Assembly: GCF_001953985.1 (NCBI RefSeq)
Contig: NZ_MBEI01000058.1
Coordinates: forward strand, 62,001-126,000
From: Mycobacterium colombiense
GTDB taxonomy: Bacteria > Actinomycetota > Actinomycetes > Mycobacteriales > Mycobacteriaceae
Reading direction: 5' to 3'
Length of the DNA stretch: 64,000 bases
The position numbers and the translations under genes are program-made. Under the pieces are notes generated by a model, which was given only the letters and a program-made list of their open reading frames with translations, had not been told where the DNA came from and searched no databases. Positions 1 through 8,415 of the stretch are shown piece by piece. Every line of letters begins with the position of its first letter. Position 1 is the first letter of the stretch.

Positions 1-1
1 G

Positions 2-622
2 GTCAACCCGCTGGCGCTGGAGGAGTTCGCCGCGCTCGAGGAGCGCTACAACTTCCTGTCCACTCAACTCGAGGACGTCAAGGCCGCCCGCAAAGACCTG
101 CTCGGGGTGGTCGACGAGGTCGACGCCCGCATCCTGCAGGTGTTCAGCGAGGCCTACACCGACGTCGAACGCGAGTTCACCGAGGTCTTCACCGTGCTGT
201 TCCCCGGCGGCGAGGGCCGACTGCGGCTGACCAACCCCGACGACATGCTGACCACCGGCATCGAGGTCGAGGCCCGCCCGCCGGGCAAGAAGATCACCCG
301 GCTGTCGCTGCTGTCGGGTGGCGAGAAGGCGCTGACGGCGGTGGCGATGCTGGTCGCGATCTTCCGGGCCCGCCCGTCGCCGTTCTACATCATGGACGAG
401 GTGGAGGCCGCCCTGGACGACACCAACCTGCGGCGGCTGATCTCGCTGTTCGAGCTGTTGCGGGCGCGCTCGCAGCTCATCATCATCACGCACCAGAAGC
501 CGACGATGGAGGTCGCGGACGCGCTCTACGGCGTGACCATGCAGGGCGACGGCATCACCGCCGTCATCTCCCAGCGGATGCGGGGCCAGCAGGTGGACCA
601 GCTGGTCACCAGTTCGTCGTAG
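2..622 (+). CDS. smc: Chromosome segregation ATPase SMC, C-terminal part
   Basis: The reading frame is open from the first bases of the window, so the start lies upstream. The visible 206 residues are the end of the coiled coil and the C-terminal half of the ABC head. The ABC signature LSGGEK, the Walker B stretch FYIMDEVEAALDD and the switch histidine in THQK are all present. SMC with ScpA/ScpB compacts and segregates the chromosome. ftsY follows 88 bases later, as in other mycobacteria. A 14-bp direct repeat begins at the stop codon. Confidence 0.96.
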   Translation, partial: VNPLALEEFAALEERYNFLSTQLEDVKAARKDLLGVVDEVDARILQVFSEAYTDVEREFTEVFTVLFPGGEGRLRLTNPDDMLTTGIEVEARPPGKKITRLSLLSGGEKALTAVAMLVAIFRARPSPFYIMDEVEAALDDTNLRRLISLFELLRARSQLIIITHQKPTMEVADALYGVTMQGDGITAVISQRMRGQQVDQLVTSSS

Positions 623-662
623 CGCCCGGTCGCGAGCGCGGCGCCATCCGTCGTAGCGCCCG
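615..662 (+). repeat. 14-bp direct repeat straddling the smc stop codon
   Basis: CGTCGTAGCGCCCG occurs at 615-628, containing the smc TAG stop, and again at 649-662. The 20 bases between contain CGCGAGCGCGG, a string also found in the intergenic element after ffh. It looks like a small local duplication; no function can be assigned. Confidence 0.6.
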
Positions 663-710
663 AAGGTGGTGGCTGCCGCACGGCCACGCTGCCCCTGAAA
701 CAATGTCAGC

Positions 711-2066
711 GTGTCACAAGGTCTTTGGATCGCCATCGCGGTCGTCGCTGCCCTGCTCGTCATCACCGCGCTGGTCCTCGGCCTGCTGCGGTATCGGCGG
801 CGCCGCATCAGCTTCTCGACCCGGGCCGAGCCCGGGGCGATCGACCGGTCCGGCGGCTACACCGCGTCCTCGGGCATCACCTTCAGCCAGACCACGACGG
901 CCGACCGGCTCGACACCACCGGCCTGCCCGCGGTAGGCGACGACGCGGCCATTCCGCGCGACGCGCCGCGGCGGACCATCTCCGAGGTCGAGCTCCCCGA
1001 ACCCGCGCCCCAGCCCGAGGCCCCGACGGTCCCGCCGCTACCGGACGTTCAGGCCCCGCCCGCGCCGGCGGCGCCGGCGCCGCAAGCCCCCGCGCCGGAG
1101 GCCCCGGCGCCCGAAGCCGCGGCCGCGCCCGAGATCGAGGAGATCGCGCCCACCGAGGGCCGGCTGGAGCGGCTGCGCGGCCGGCTGGCCAGGTCGCAGA
1201 ACGCGCTCGGCCGCAGCATGCTGGGCCTGATCGGCGGCGGCGACCTGGACGAGGACGCCTGGCAGGACGTCGAGGACACGCTGCTGATCGCCGACCTGGG
1301 CCCGGTGGTGGCCGAATCGGTGATCGCGCAGCTGCGCAGCCGACTGGCCAGCAGCGACGTGCGCACCGAGGCCGACGCCAAGGCCGTGCTGCGCGACGTG
1401 CTGATCAAGGAGTTGCAGCCCGGCATGGACCGGTCGATCCGGGCGCTGCCGCACGAAGACCATCCCTCGGTGCTGCTGATCGTGGGCGTGAACGGCACCG
1501 GAAAGACCACCACCGTCGGCAAGCTGGCCCGGGTCCTGGTGGCCGACGGGCGGCGCGTCGTCCTGGGCGCCGCCGACACGTTCCGGGCCGCGGCGGCCGA
1601 TCAGCTGCAGACCTGGGCGTCGCGGGTGGGCGCGGAGGTGGTGCGCGGGCCCGAAGGCGCCGACCCGGCCTCGGTGGCGTTCGACGCCGTTGACAAGGGC
1701 ATCGTCGCGGGCGCCGACGTGGTGCTCATCGACACCGCCGGGCGGCTGCACACCAAGGTTGGGCTGATGGACGAGCTCGACAAAGTTAAGCGGGTTGTAA
1801 CACGGCGTGCCGCGGTCGACGAGGTGTTGCTGGTGCTCGACGCCACCATCGGGCAGAACGGGCTGGCCCAGGCCCGGGTGTTCGCCGAGGTGGTCGAGAT
1901 CACCGGTGCGGTGCTGACCAAGCTGGACGGAACGGCCAAGGGCGGCATCGTCTTTCGCGTTCAGCAGGAACTCGGTGTGCCGGTCAAACTGGTCGGGCTC
2001 GGGGAAGGCCCGGACGATCTCGCGCCGTTCGAACCGGCCGCTTTCGTCGACGCGCTGCTGGGCTGA
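711..2066 (+). CDS. ftsY: Signal recognition particle receptor FtsY
   Basis: This is the membrane-associated SRP receptor GTPase, which docks Ffh-ribosome complexes at the translocon. The 451-residue product starts at GTG with one hydrophobic segment (about residues 5-25) followed by an Arg-rich RYRRRR stretch. Then come about 110 residues rich in Pro, Ala and Glu, and the NG domain. GTPase motifs are G1 GVNGTGKTTT from residue 259, DTAGR from 341 and TKLDG from 403. The partner ffh lies about 9 kb downstream on the same strand. Confidence 0.96.
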   Translation: MSQGLWIAIAVVAALLVITALVLGLLRYRRRRISFSTRAEPGAIDRSGGYTASSGITFSQTTTADRLDTTGLPAVGDDAAIPRDAPRRTISEVELPEPAPQPEAPTVPPLPDVQAPPAPAAPAPQAPAPEAPAPEAAAAPEIEEIAPTEGRLERLRGRLARSQNALGRSMLGLIGGGDLDEDAWQDVEDTLLIADLGPVVAESVIAQLRSRLASSDVRTEADAKAVLRDVLIKELQPGMDRSIRALPHEDHPSVLLIVGVNGTGKTTTVGKLARVLVADGRRVVLGAADTFRAAAADQLQTWASRVGAEVVRGPEGADPASVAFDAVDKGIVAGADVVLIDTAGRLHTKVGLMDELDKVKRVVTRRAAVDEVLLVLDATIGQNGLAQARVFAEVVEITGAVLTKLDGTAKGGIVFRVQQELGVPVKLVGLGEGPDDLAPFEPAAFVDALLG

Positions 2067-2090
2067 AACCCCTAACACGGCGAGCGGGAC

Positions 2091-2129
2091 GTTAATCCCG
2101 CTGAAACACGGCCGCACCATCGCCGAAAC
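2091..2129 (+). promoter_or_regulatory. Possible GlnR operator upstream of amt
   Basis: Two GAAAC half-sites lie at 2103-2107 and 2125-2129. They are exactly 22 bp apart, the repeat period of the tandem actinobacterial GlnR box (GTnAC-n6-GnAAC-n6). The matching GTnAC halves expected 11 bp upstream of each are poor (TTAAT and GCACC). GlnR control of amt-glnB-glnD is known in mycobacteria; the exact site is inference. Confidence 0.4.
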
Positions 2130-2208
2130 AACAATCTCGCAATGTTCTGGACAGGTCATCAGACGCATGTCTGGCGGCCAATCGTGGGCCGACCGGAGGA
2201 GATTGCGA

Positions 2209-3645
2209 GTGACATACCCGATACTGGGCCAGCCCAATACCGGCGATACCGCCTGGATGTTGGCCAGTTCCGCGCTGGTGCTGTTGATGACGCCGGGTCT
2301 GGCGTTTTTCTACGGCGGCATGGTGCGCGCCCGAAGCGTTTTGAACATGCTCATGATGAGCATCAGCGCGATGGGCGTGGTCACCGTGCTGTGGGTGCTC
2401 TACGGCTATTCGCTCGCCTTCGGCGACGACGCCGGCGCCGGTGTCGTAGGAAAGCCGACCTCGTTTTGGGGGCTGAAAGGCCTCATCGGGGTCAACGCGG
2501 TGGCCGCCGATCCGAGCAAAGGCACTGCGGCAACGGATATCCCGCTGGCGGGCACCCTGCCCGCCACGGTGTTCGTTGCGTTCCAGCTGATGTTCGCGAT
2601 CATCACCGTCGCCCTGATCTCGGGCGCGGTGTCCGACCGGCTGAAGTTCGGTGCGTGGCTGGTATTCGCCGGCCTGTGGGCGACGTTCGTCTATTTCCCA
2701 GTCGCCCACTGGGTTTTCGCGTTCGACGGCTTCGCGTCGGAGAAGGGCGGCTGGATCGCGAACAAGCTGCACGCGATCGACTTCGCCGGCGGGACCGCGG
2801 TCCACATCAATTCCGGTGTGGCGGGCCTGATGCTGGCGATCGTGCTGGGCAAGCGGCGCGGTTGGCCCACCACGTTGTTCCGGCCGCACAACCTGCCGTT
2901 CGTGATGCTCGGTGCCGGGTTGCTGTGGTTCGGTTGGTACGGGTTCAACGCCGGATCGGCCACCAACTCCAACGGTGTGGCCGGGTCGACCTTCATCACC
3001 ACTACGGTCGCGACGGCCACCGCGATGCTGGGCTGGATGCTCACCGAACGCATCCGCGACGGCAAGGCGACGACGCTGGGCGCGGCGTCCGGCATCGTCG
3101 CCGGCCTGGTCGCCATCACGCCGTCGTGCTCGTCGGTCAACGTGCTGGGCGCGCTGGTGGTGGGCCTGGTGGCCGGCGTGGTGTGCGCGCTGGCGGTCGG
3201 CCTGAAGTTCAGGCTGGGCTTTGACGACTCGCTCGACGTGGTCGGGGTGCACCTGGTCGGCGGTCTGGCCGGCACCCTGCTGGTGGGGCTGCTCGCCGCA
3301 CCGGAGAGCCCGGCCATCAACGGCGTCACCGGGGTGTCCAAGGGACTGTTCTACGGCGGCGGCTGGGACCAGCTCGAGCGGCAGGCAGTCGGCGCGTTCA
3401 GTGTCCTCATCTACTCTGGGGTGGTTACGCTGATCCTGGCGTTGATCCTGAAGTACACCATCGGGCTTCGTCTCAACCCGGAGGCGGAAGCCGCGGGTAT
3501 CGACGAGGCCGAGCATGCCGAGAGTGGATACGATTTCGCCGTGGCTACCGGTTCGGTTCTGCCGCCCCGGGTCGCTGTGGCGGATACCCGCAACGGCCTG
3601 GAGGAGGAGCGAGTGGGCGACAAAGTGGAGGCAGAGCAGTCATGA
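2209..3645 (+). CDS. amt: Ammonium transporter Amt
   Basis: This is an Amt/Mep/Rh-family channel that brings ammonium across the inner membrane. I chose GTG at 2209 because GGAGGAG lies 7 bases upstream (2195-2201). The resulting 478 residues begin just before the first transmembrane helix and match the usual family size, while the longer open frame upstream has no family resemblance. About eleven membrane helices are visible. The twin pore histidines are His199 (in VHINSG) and His348 (in GVHLVGG). The stop overlaps the glnB start as ATGA, so the pair is translationally coupled. A candidate GlnR site lies in the 142-bp leader. Confidence 0.96.
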   Translation: MTYPILGQPNTGDTAWMLASSALVLLMTPGLAFFYGGMVRARSVLNMLMMSISAMGVVTVLWVLYGYSLAFGDDAGAGVVGKPTSFWGLKGLIGVNAVAADPSKGTAATDIPLAGTLPATVFVAFQLMFAIITVALISGAVSDRLKFGAWLVFAGLWATFVYFPVAHWVFAFDGFASEKGGWIANKLHAIDFAGGTAVHINSGVAGLMLAIVLGKRRGWPTTLFRPHNLPFVMLGAGLLWFGWYGFNAGSATNSNGVAGSTFITTTVATATAMLGWMLTERIRDGKATTLGAASGIVAGLVAITPSCSSVNVLGALVVGLVAGVVCALAVGLKFRLGFDDSLDVVGVHLVGGLAGTLLVGLLAAPESPAINGVTGVSKGLFYGGGWDQLERQAVGAFSVLIYSGVVTLILALILKYTIGLRLNPEAEAAGIDEAEHAESGYDFAVATGSVLPPRVAVADTRNGLEEERVGDKVEAEQS

Positions 3646-3980
3646 AGCTGATCACCGCGATCGTAAAGCCGTTCACGCTCGATGACGTGAAGACCAGTCT
3701 CGAGGACGCAGGCGTCCTGGGGATGACGGTCAGCGAAATCCAGGGCTACGGACGGCAGAAGGGCCACACCGAGGTTTACCGGGGCGCCGAATACTCGGTC
3801 GACTTCGTGCCCAAGGTGCGCATCGAGGTCGTCGTCGACGACTCCATCGTCGACAAGGTCGTGGACAGCATCGTCCGGGCCGCGCGCACCGGCAAGATCG
3901 GTGACGGCAAAGTGTGGGTGAGCCCCGTGGAAACCATCGTGCGGGTGCGCACCGGCGAGCGTGGAACCGATGCGCTATGA
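3642..3980 (+). CDS. glnB: Nitrogen regulatory protein PII
   Basis: This trimeric PII signal protein senses 2-oxoglutarate and ATP/ADP and gates Amt. The 112 residues are the full family length. The T-loop carries Tyr51 (RGAEYSVDF), the residue modified by GlnD, which in actinobacteria is an adenylyltransferase. The C-terminal ATP-binding signature is visible (GKIGDGKVWV). The start overlaps amt by four bases, and glnD follows after 45 bases. Because it is linked to amt it could equally be named glnK. Confidence 0.96.
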   Translation: MKLITAIVKPFTLDDVKTSLEDAGVLGMTVSEIQGYGRQKGHTEVYRGAEYSVDFVPKVRIEVVVDDSIVDKVVDSIVRAARTGKIGDGKVWVSPVETIVRVRTGERGTDAL

Positions 3981-4025
3981 CATTCGCTGTCAATTGCTGA
4001 TTCGACCCGGGCGGGCCGGGAGGGC

Positions 4026-6512
4026 ATGAGCCCGAACGACCCCGACTCGTCCGGGCACCTGAGCGGGACAGAAAGCGCCTGCGGGGCAGTCGATCTGGCT
4101 GCCTCGCGGCGCCAACTGCTGTCTGAGGGCAGCAAGCTGCACGCCGCAGAACTGCGGCACGCCTGGCTGGATCTGCACGAATCATGGTTGATGGCCAAGG
4201 CCGCCGAGATCGGGATCACCGATGACAGCGGCTTCGCGGTCGTCGGGATCGGCGGACTGGGTCGCCATGAGCTGTTGCCGCATTCCGACCTCGATTTGAT
4301 GTTGTTGCACGACAACAAGTCCGACGACGTACTGGGCAAGGTCGCCGACAAGTTGTGGTATCCGTTGTGGGACGCCAACGTTCGGCTCGACCACAGCGTG
4401 CGGACCGTTTCCGGGGCCCTCGGCGTCGCCAATGCGGACATGATCGCGGCGTTGGGCATGTTGGACGCCCGCCACATCGCCGGCGACGCGCGGCTGTCCG
4501 ACGAACTGATCGCCGGCGCTCGGCGCCAGTGGCGCAGCGCAATTCGCTCCCGCATGAATGAGCTCGTCGAAATGACGCAGGCCCGCTGGGACCGGTGTGG
4601 CCGCATCGCTCAGCGCGCCGAGCCGGACCTGAAGTCGGGTCGCGGCGGCCTTCGCGATGTCCAACTGCTCGACGCGCTGGGCGTGGCCCAACTGATCGAC
4701 CGCCACGGCATGGCGCGTCCGGAATCACCCGGGGGGTCCCTCGACGACGCCCACCTGACGCTGCTCGACGTGCGCACCGAGCTGCACCGGGTGTCGGGGC
4801 GCGGGCGCGATCAGCTGCAGGCCCAATACGCCGACGAGATCAGCGCGGCCCTGCACATCGGGGACCGATTCGACTTGGCGCGCAAGCTATCCGATGCCGG
4901 GCGCACCATCGCCTACCACGCCGAGACCGGCATTCGGACCGCCGAGAACGCGCTGCCGCGCCGCGGGGTGACGGCCCTGGTGCGGCGCCCCAAGCGCCGC
5001 CCGCTGGACGAGGGCGTCGTCGAATATGCCGGAGAGATCGTGCTTGCCCGCGACGCACGCCCCGATACCGACGTGGGTCTGGTGTTGCGGGTGGCCGCCG
5101 CATCGGCCGATACCGGATTGCCGATCGGCGCCGCCACGCTGAGCCGGCTGGCCGCCAACGCGCCCGAGATGCCGGTGCCGTGGCCGCGAGAGGCGTTGGA
5201 CGATTTGCTGGTTGTGCTGTCCGCCGGCCCGACCACGGTGGCGACGATCGAAGCGCTGGACCGCACCGGGCTGTGGGGCCGGCTGCTGCCGGAGTGGGAC
5301 GCCATCCGCGACCTGCCGCCCCGCGACGTCGCGCACAAATGGACGGTGGACCGCCACGTCATCGAGACGGCCGTCAACGCCGCACCGCTGTCCACCCGGG
5401 TGGCGCGGCCCGACCTGCTCGCGCTCGGCGCGCTGCTGCACGACATCGGCAAGGGTCGCGGCGTCGATCACAGCGTGCTCGGCGCGGGCCTGGCGCTGGA
5501 GATCGGTCCCAGGCTGGGCATACCGCCGATCGAGGTCGAGCTGCTGGCGCAACTGGTCCGTCACCACCTGCTGCTGCCGATGGTGGCCACCCGCAGCGAT
5601 CTCAATGACCCCAAAACCATTGAGCGCGTGGTGAAATCGTTGAGCGGGGACGCGCTGCTGCTCGAAGTTCTGCACGCGCTGACCGAGGCGGATTCCAAGG
5701 CCACCGGCCCCGGGGTGTGGAGCGAGTGGAAGGCGTCGCTGATCGAGGAGCTGGTCCGGCGCTGCCGGCTGGTGATGGCGGGGGAGTCGCTGCCCGAGGT
5801 GGAACCCGCTGCGCCTCAAGATCTTTCGCTTGCCGCGCATCGCGGCGTGCATGTGGACATCAGGCCCAGCGGTGGTGAGCGCCTGGACGTGGTGATGGCC
5901 GCGCCGGACCAGCGGGGGCTGGTATCGAAGGGCGCCGCGGTGCTGGCGCTGAACTCGCTGCGCATCCATTCGGCCTCGGCCAGCACCCACGAGGGATTCG
6001 CGATCGTCGAATTCGTGGTGTCGCCGCTGTTCGGTTCGCCGCCGGAAGCGGGTCTGCTGCGCCAGCAGTTCACCGGCGCGCTTGCCGGTGACGTCGACGT
6101 GCTGGGCACGTTGGAGAAGCGCGACAGCGACGCCGTCAGCGCCGCGACCGGCCGGGCCGGCGAGGTCCAGGTCGGGGTGCCCGTCACCCGGTCGAGCGCC
6201 CCGCCCCGCATCCTGTGGGTCGACTCGGCCTCACTCGACCAGTTGATCGTCGAGGTGCGCGCCATGGACCGACTCGGGCTGCTCGCCCTGCTGACCCGCG
6301 CGCTGGAACGGGCGGGCGCCGACATCGTCTGGGCGAAGGTCAACACCTTCGGGTCGACGGCGGCGGACGTGTTCTGCGTGACGGTGTCGGCCGAAGTGGC
6401 CGAGGCGGCCGGCGGCGCCGAGCACGGCGCGCGGGACGTGGTCGAGCAGAGCCTGCTGGCGGTGTTGGGCGGCCCCGCGGTCGAGGTGCTCGAGGAACCC
6501 GTCGGGGACTAG
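4026..6512 (+). CDS. glnD: PII nucleotidyltransferase/hydrolase GlnD
   Basis: This bifunctional sensor adds and removes a nucleotide on PII according to glutamine level. The 828 residues contain the N-terminal nucleotidyltransferase motif (GGLGRHELLPHSDLDLM from about residue 76). The HD phosphohydrolase centre is His472-Asp473 in LLHDIGKGRG, and two ACT-like glutamine-sensing repeats lie at about 620-700 and 735-815. The ATG has GGGAGGG just upstream. It ends the amt-glnB-glnD operon. Confidence 0.95.
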   Translation: MSPNDPDSSGHLSGTESACGAVDLAASRRQLLSEGSKLHAAELRHAWLDLHESWLMAKAAEIGITDDSGFAVVGIGGLGRHELLPHSDLDLMLLHDNKSDDVLGKVADKLWYPLWDANVRLDHSVRTVSGALGVANADMIAALGMLDARHIAGDARLSDELIAGARRQWRSAIRSRMNELVEMTQARWDRCGRIAQRAEPDLKSGRGGLRDVQLLDALGVAQLIDRHGMARPESPGGSLDDAHLTLLDVRTELHRVSGRGRDQLQAQYADEISAALHIGDRFDLARKLSDAGRTIAYHAETGIRTAENALPRRGVTALVRRPKRRPLDEGVVEYAGEIVLARDARPDTDVGLVLRVAAASADTGLPIGAATLSRLAANAPEMPVPWPREALDDLLVVLSAGPTTVATIEALDRTGLWGRLLPEWDAIRDLPPRDVAHKWTVDRHVIETAVNAAPLSTRVARPDLLALGALLHDIGKGRGVDHSVLGAGLALEIGPRLGIPPIEVELLAQLVRHHLLLPMVATRSDLNDPKTIERVVKSLSGDALLLEVLHALTEADSKATGPGVWSEWKASLIEELVRRCRLVMAGESLPEVEPAAPQDLSLAAHRGVHVDIRPSGGERLDVVMAAPDQRGLVSKGAAVLALNSLRIHSASASTHEGFAIVEFVVSPLFGSPPEAGLLRQQFTGALAGDVDVLGTLEKRDSDAVSAATGRAGEVQVGVPVTRSSAPPRILWVDSASLDQLIVEVRAMDRLGLLALLTRALERAGADIVWAKVNTFGSTAADVFCVTVSAEVAEAAGGAEHGARDVVEQSLLAVLGGPAVEVLEEPVGD

Positions 6513-6526
6513 GCCTGAAACTGACT

Positions 6527-6639
6527 GAGGCTCCTGATGGAAGGCGCCGCACGACTGATGGTGTCTGGAGTGCGAAAGATCCTATCCACCAAGCGAAACG
6601 GCGCCTAGCTGTGTTGCTTGACCGCCCGAGGCTCCTGAT
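6527..6639 (+). repeat. 12-bp direct repeat at the edge of an accessory segment
   Basis: GAGGCTCCTGAT occurs at 6527-6538 and 6628-6639. The interval between glnD and the minus-strand membrane gene holds no gene. Because the conserved mycobacterial gene order breaks here, the repeat may mark an insertion junction. This is an inference from position only. Confidence 0.45.
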
Positions 6640-6651
6640 CGAGACCTGACA

Positions 6652-7362
6652 TCAGAATCGGCTCCAGCGCCGCCTGTCGATTGCATAAAGCCATGGCAAT
6701 GTCAAAAACGGTGTCATGTACCAGATGTCGAATACCCACCAGCCGGTGACGCCGAACACACTCGACCCGAAGCGCGCCGGGAAGTTCATCACCATGTTGA
6801 CGATGTAACCGAGCCAGAGCATGACGTAGGCCCAGCTGGTGATGATCATCCACCGGTATCCCCACCGCTTGAGTTTGATGAAACCGTACGCCGCCACCAT
6901 GCGGGCCGGAAATACACCCAGGATGCAAAACACTTCCCAGCTCTTTTCACCGGCTGCCGCCGAGCCGCCGGCCCAAAGGCTGTTGTAACCCAGGTAATAG
7001 GCGGCATCGGCGAGCCGGCCCCAACCCGTGAGTCCCCATTGCACGATGCGTGTGTCGTGGGCCCACAGATCCAGCGACCAGCCAAGGAAGTTGGCCGCAG
7101 CATCGACCATGGCGAAGATTCCGAACAGCGTGACCGCAGCAGGGCGGACAAATTCACCGGAGGCCTTCGCGCGTGCGGTCTTGATAAACCCGATGGCGAT
7201 GACGATCAGCCCGGCCAGGCTGAAGATCAGGCTCCCGGCAAGAACCGCGCCGGTGATCAACCAGCGATCAGCAGCCCGGACCACCGGCCCGTCTGTTGCC
7301 GGAACGGCACGGTATGTGGTTTGTGCGATCTTCGCATTGCTCACGCTGGTCTGATCGCTCAT
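6652..7362 (-). CDS. Predicted five-helix membrane protein of unknown function
   Basis: I do not recognise the family. The 236-residue product has a soluble N-terminus of about 30 residues, then hydrophobic segments near residues 32-56, 66-86, 135-155, 162-185 and 203-222. These are rich in Trp and Tyr, with a short basic C-terminus. The ATG at 7362 was chosen because it overlaps the stop of the upstream gene as ATGA, which implies translational coupling. The pair sits between glnD and the helicase gene, neighbours that are adjacent in M. tuberculosis, so it is accessory DNA. Confidence 0.75.
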   Translation of the reverse strand: MSDQTSVSNAKIAQTTYRAVPATDGPVVRAADRWLITGAVLAGSLIFSLAGLIVIAIGFIKTARAKASGEFVRPAAVTLFGIFAMVDAAANFLGWSLDLWAHDTRIVQWGLTGWGRLADAAYYLGYNSLWAGGSAAAGEKSWEVFCILGVFPARMVAAYGFIKLKRWGYRWMIITSWAYVMLWLGYIVNMVMNFPARFGSSVFGVTGWWVFDIWYMTPFLTLPWLYAIDRRRWSRF

Positions 7363-7892
7363 AGGACCCATCCGTAACGAATGGCGACCACCGGCAGGAC
7401 TGCCGAGGCACCGACGACGATGCCAACTAGGCAGCCGATGGCAACCACCATCAAGAACTTGGTCAAGCCGGGGACGTCGACGACGTACCACGACGCGCCG
7501 TCTTTCAGGTCGACATCGCTTTCGTCCGGCGCAACGGGATCGTCCACACTCGGGTTGTCCAACCGACTGGCCGCGAAGTACCAGACGAACAAGATGATCA
7601 GGTCGATAACGACAGCCCCAGCCAGCAATCCCAGGTCGCCCCAAAAGCCGGTGCCGCCCAGCGGCGGTACGCGGGCCGAAAGTTCCTTACCGTCACCAAA
7701 CCCGGTGCCGTAGCCATACTGTGCGGCCGCGATATAGCACGCCGAAATGACAACGACAAAGAAGACGACACATACGATGGCGAGCACGTATACGCCCCGG
7801 CGGCGCTGCCGATAGGCGTGGTCATCGTTGGCCTGGGCGGACGCTGGTGGAGCATCGCCGACCCGGCCTCCTGTCGGGACACGTTGTGTCAT
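7359..7892 (-). CDS. Predicted three-helix membrane protein of unknown function
   Basis: This 177-residue protein has a polar N-terminus (about 32 residues ending in RQRRR). A first membrane helix lies near 34-55, a second near 86-107, an acidic stretch (DDPVAPDESDVD) near 115-130, and a third helix near 147-172. The arrangement suggests a small integral membrane protein, perhaps a partner of the downstream five-helix protein with which it shares a four-base overlap. No catalytic motif is visible, and I assign no function. Confidence 0.75.
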   Translation of the reverse strand: MTQRVPTGGRVGDAPPASAQANDDHAYRQRRRGVYVLAIVCVVFFVVVISACYIAAAQYGYGTGFGDGKELSARVPPLGGTGFWGDLGLLAGAVVIDLIILFVWYFAASRLDNPSVDDPVAPDESDVDLKDGASWYVVDVPGLTKFLMVVAIGCLVGIVVGASAVLPVVAIRYGWVL

Positions 7893-8415
7893 AATGCTAT
7901 TCCGTATCTACGAGCCGGGAGATCGCCTTCCCCGCTTCACCACAATTCTCGCGTTCGCCACAACTCCTCGCGCTTGGCGATCACGTCTCATGACGCTGCC
8001 CGGAATTTTCCAGCCCGATCCCATCAGTCTAGACGGAACAGATATTTGGTTCAAGAGGTCTAGGGCCCTGCAATGCGACCAAGTTCATCGTGCTGGGACT
8101 CGGAACGACGCTGTACCGCTATACATGTCGAGGGCTAGCAGATCCACGGCGACACCGAAGCTTCACTTCGAACCAAATATCTGCTCCGATAGGAGCCCTT
8201 GACTCACTTGCTGACATGTTTGGGTCCACGTCGGTGACATCGGGATTCCTCTCCCTCTGCCATTTGGGGCTCAGCCGCAGCCTTTGGACCTGGATTTTCT
8301 GACTGGACCGTGGCGTTTTGCTTCGTGCCGCTGGGCGGCGGTGAGGTATCTCTCTGCGGGGCAACGATATTGATCGAAACTTAGGTGAGGGAACTGAAGT
8401 CCATCGGCCGGCCGC
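7893..8415. other. Gene-less 523-bp interval
   Basis: No credible gene is visible here: the short open frames lack ribosome binding sites and recognisable content. The region looks less GC-rich than its surroundings. It contains an imperfect inverted repeat (8035-8187). It also carries the promoter region of the leftward membrane gene pair. Confidence 0.6.
8035..8187. repeat. Imperfect inverted repeat enclosing about 110 bp (MITE-like)
   Basis: The left arm 8035-8052 (GGAACAGATATTTGGTTC) is the reverse complement of the right arm near 8170-8187 with one mismatch. The match continues by three bases (AAG) after a one-base indel. The 153-bp unit codes for nothing evident. Inverted ends around a non-coding core resemble a miniature transposable element, but I see no clear target-site duplication. 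It could also be a long RNA stem. Confidence 0.55.

Noticed and set aside
1038..2237. 399-codon minus-strand open frame over ftsY
   Set aside because: Antisense shadow with no ribosome binding site or recognisable motif.
8035..8187. tRNA or other structured RNA gene in the inverted repeat
   Set aside because: No cloverleaf with a T-loop GTTCRANY-like arm and acceptor pairing could be built.
7818..8364. Short frames in the gap after the membrane gene pair
   Set aside because: No start signals, no domain content, and they overlap each other on both strands.
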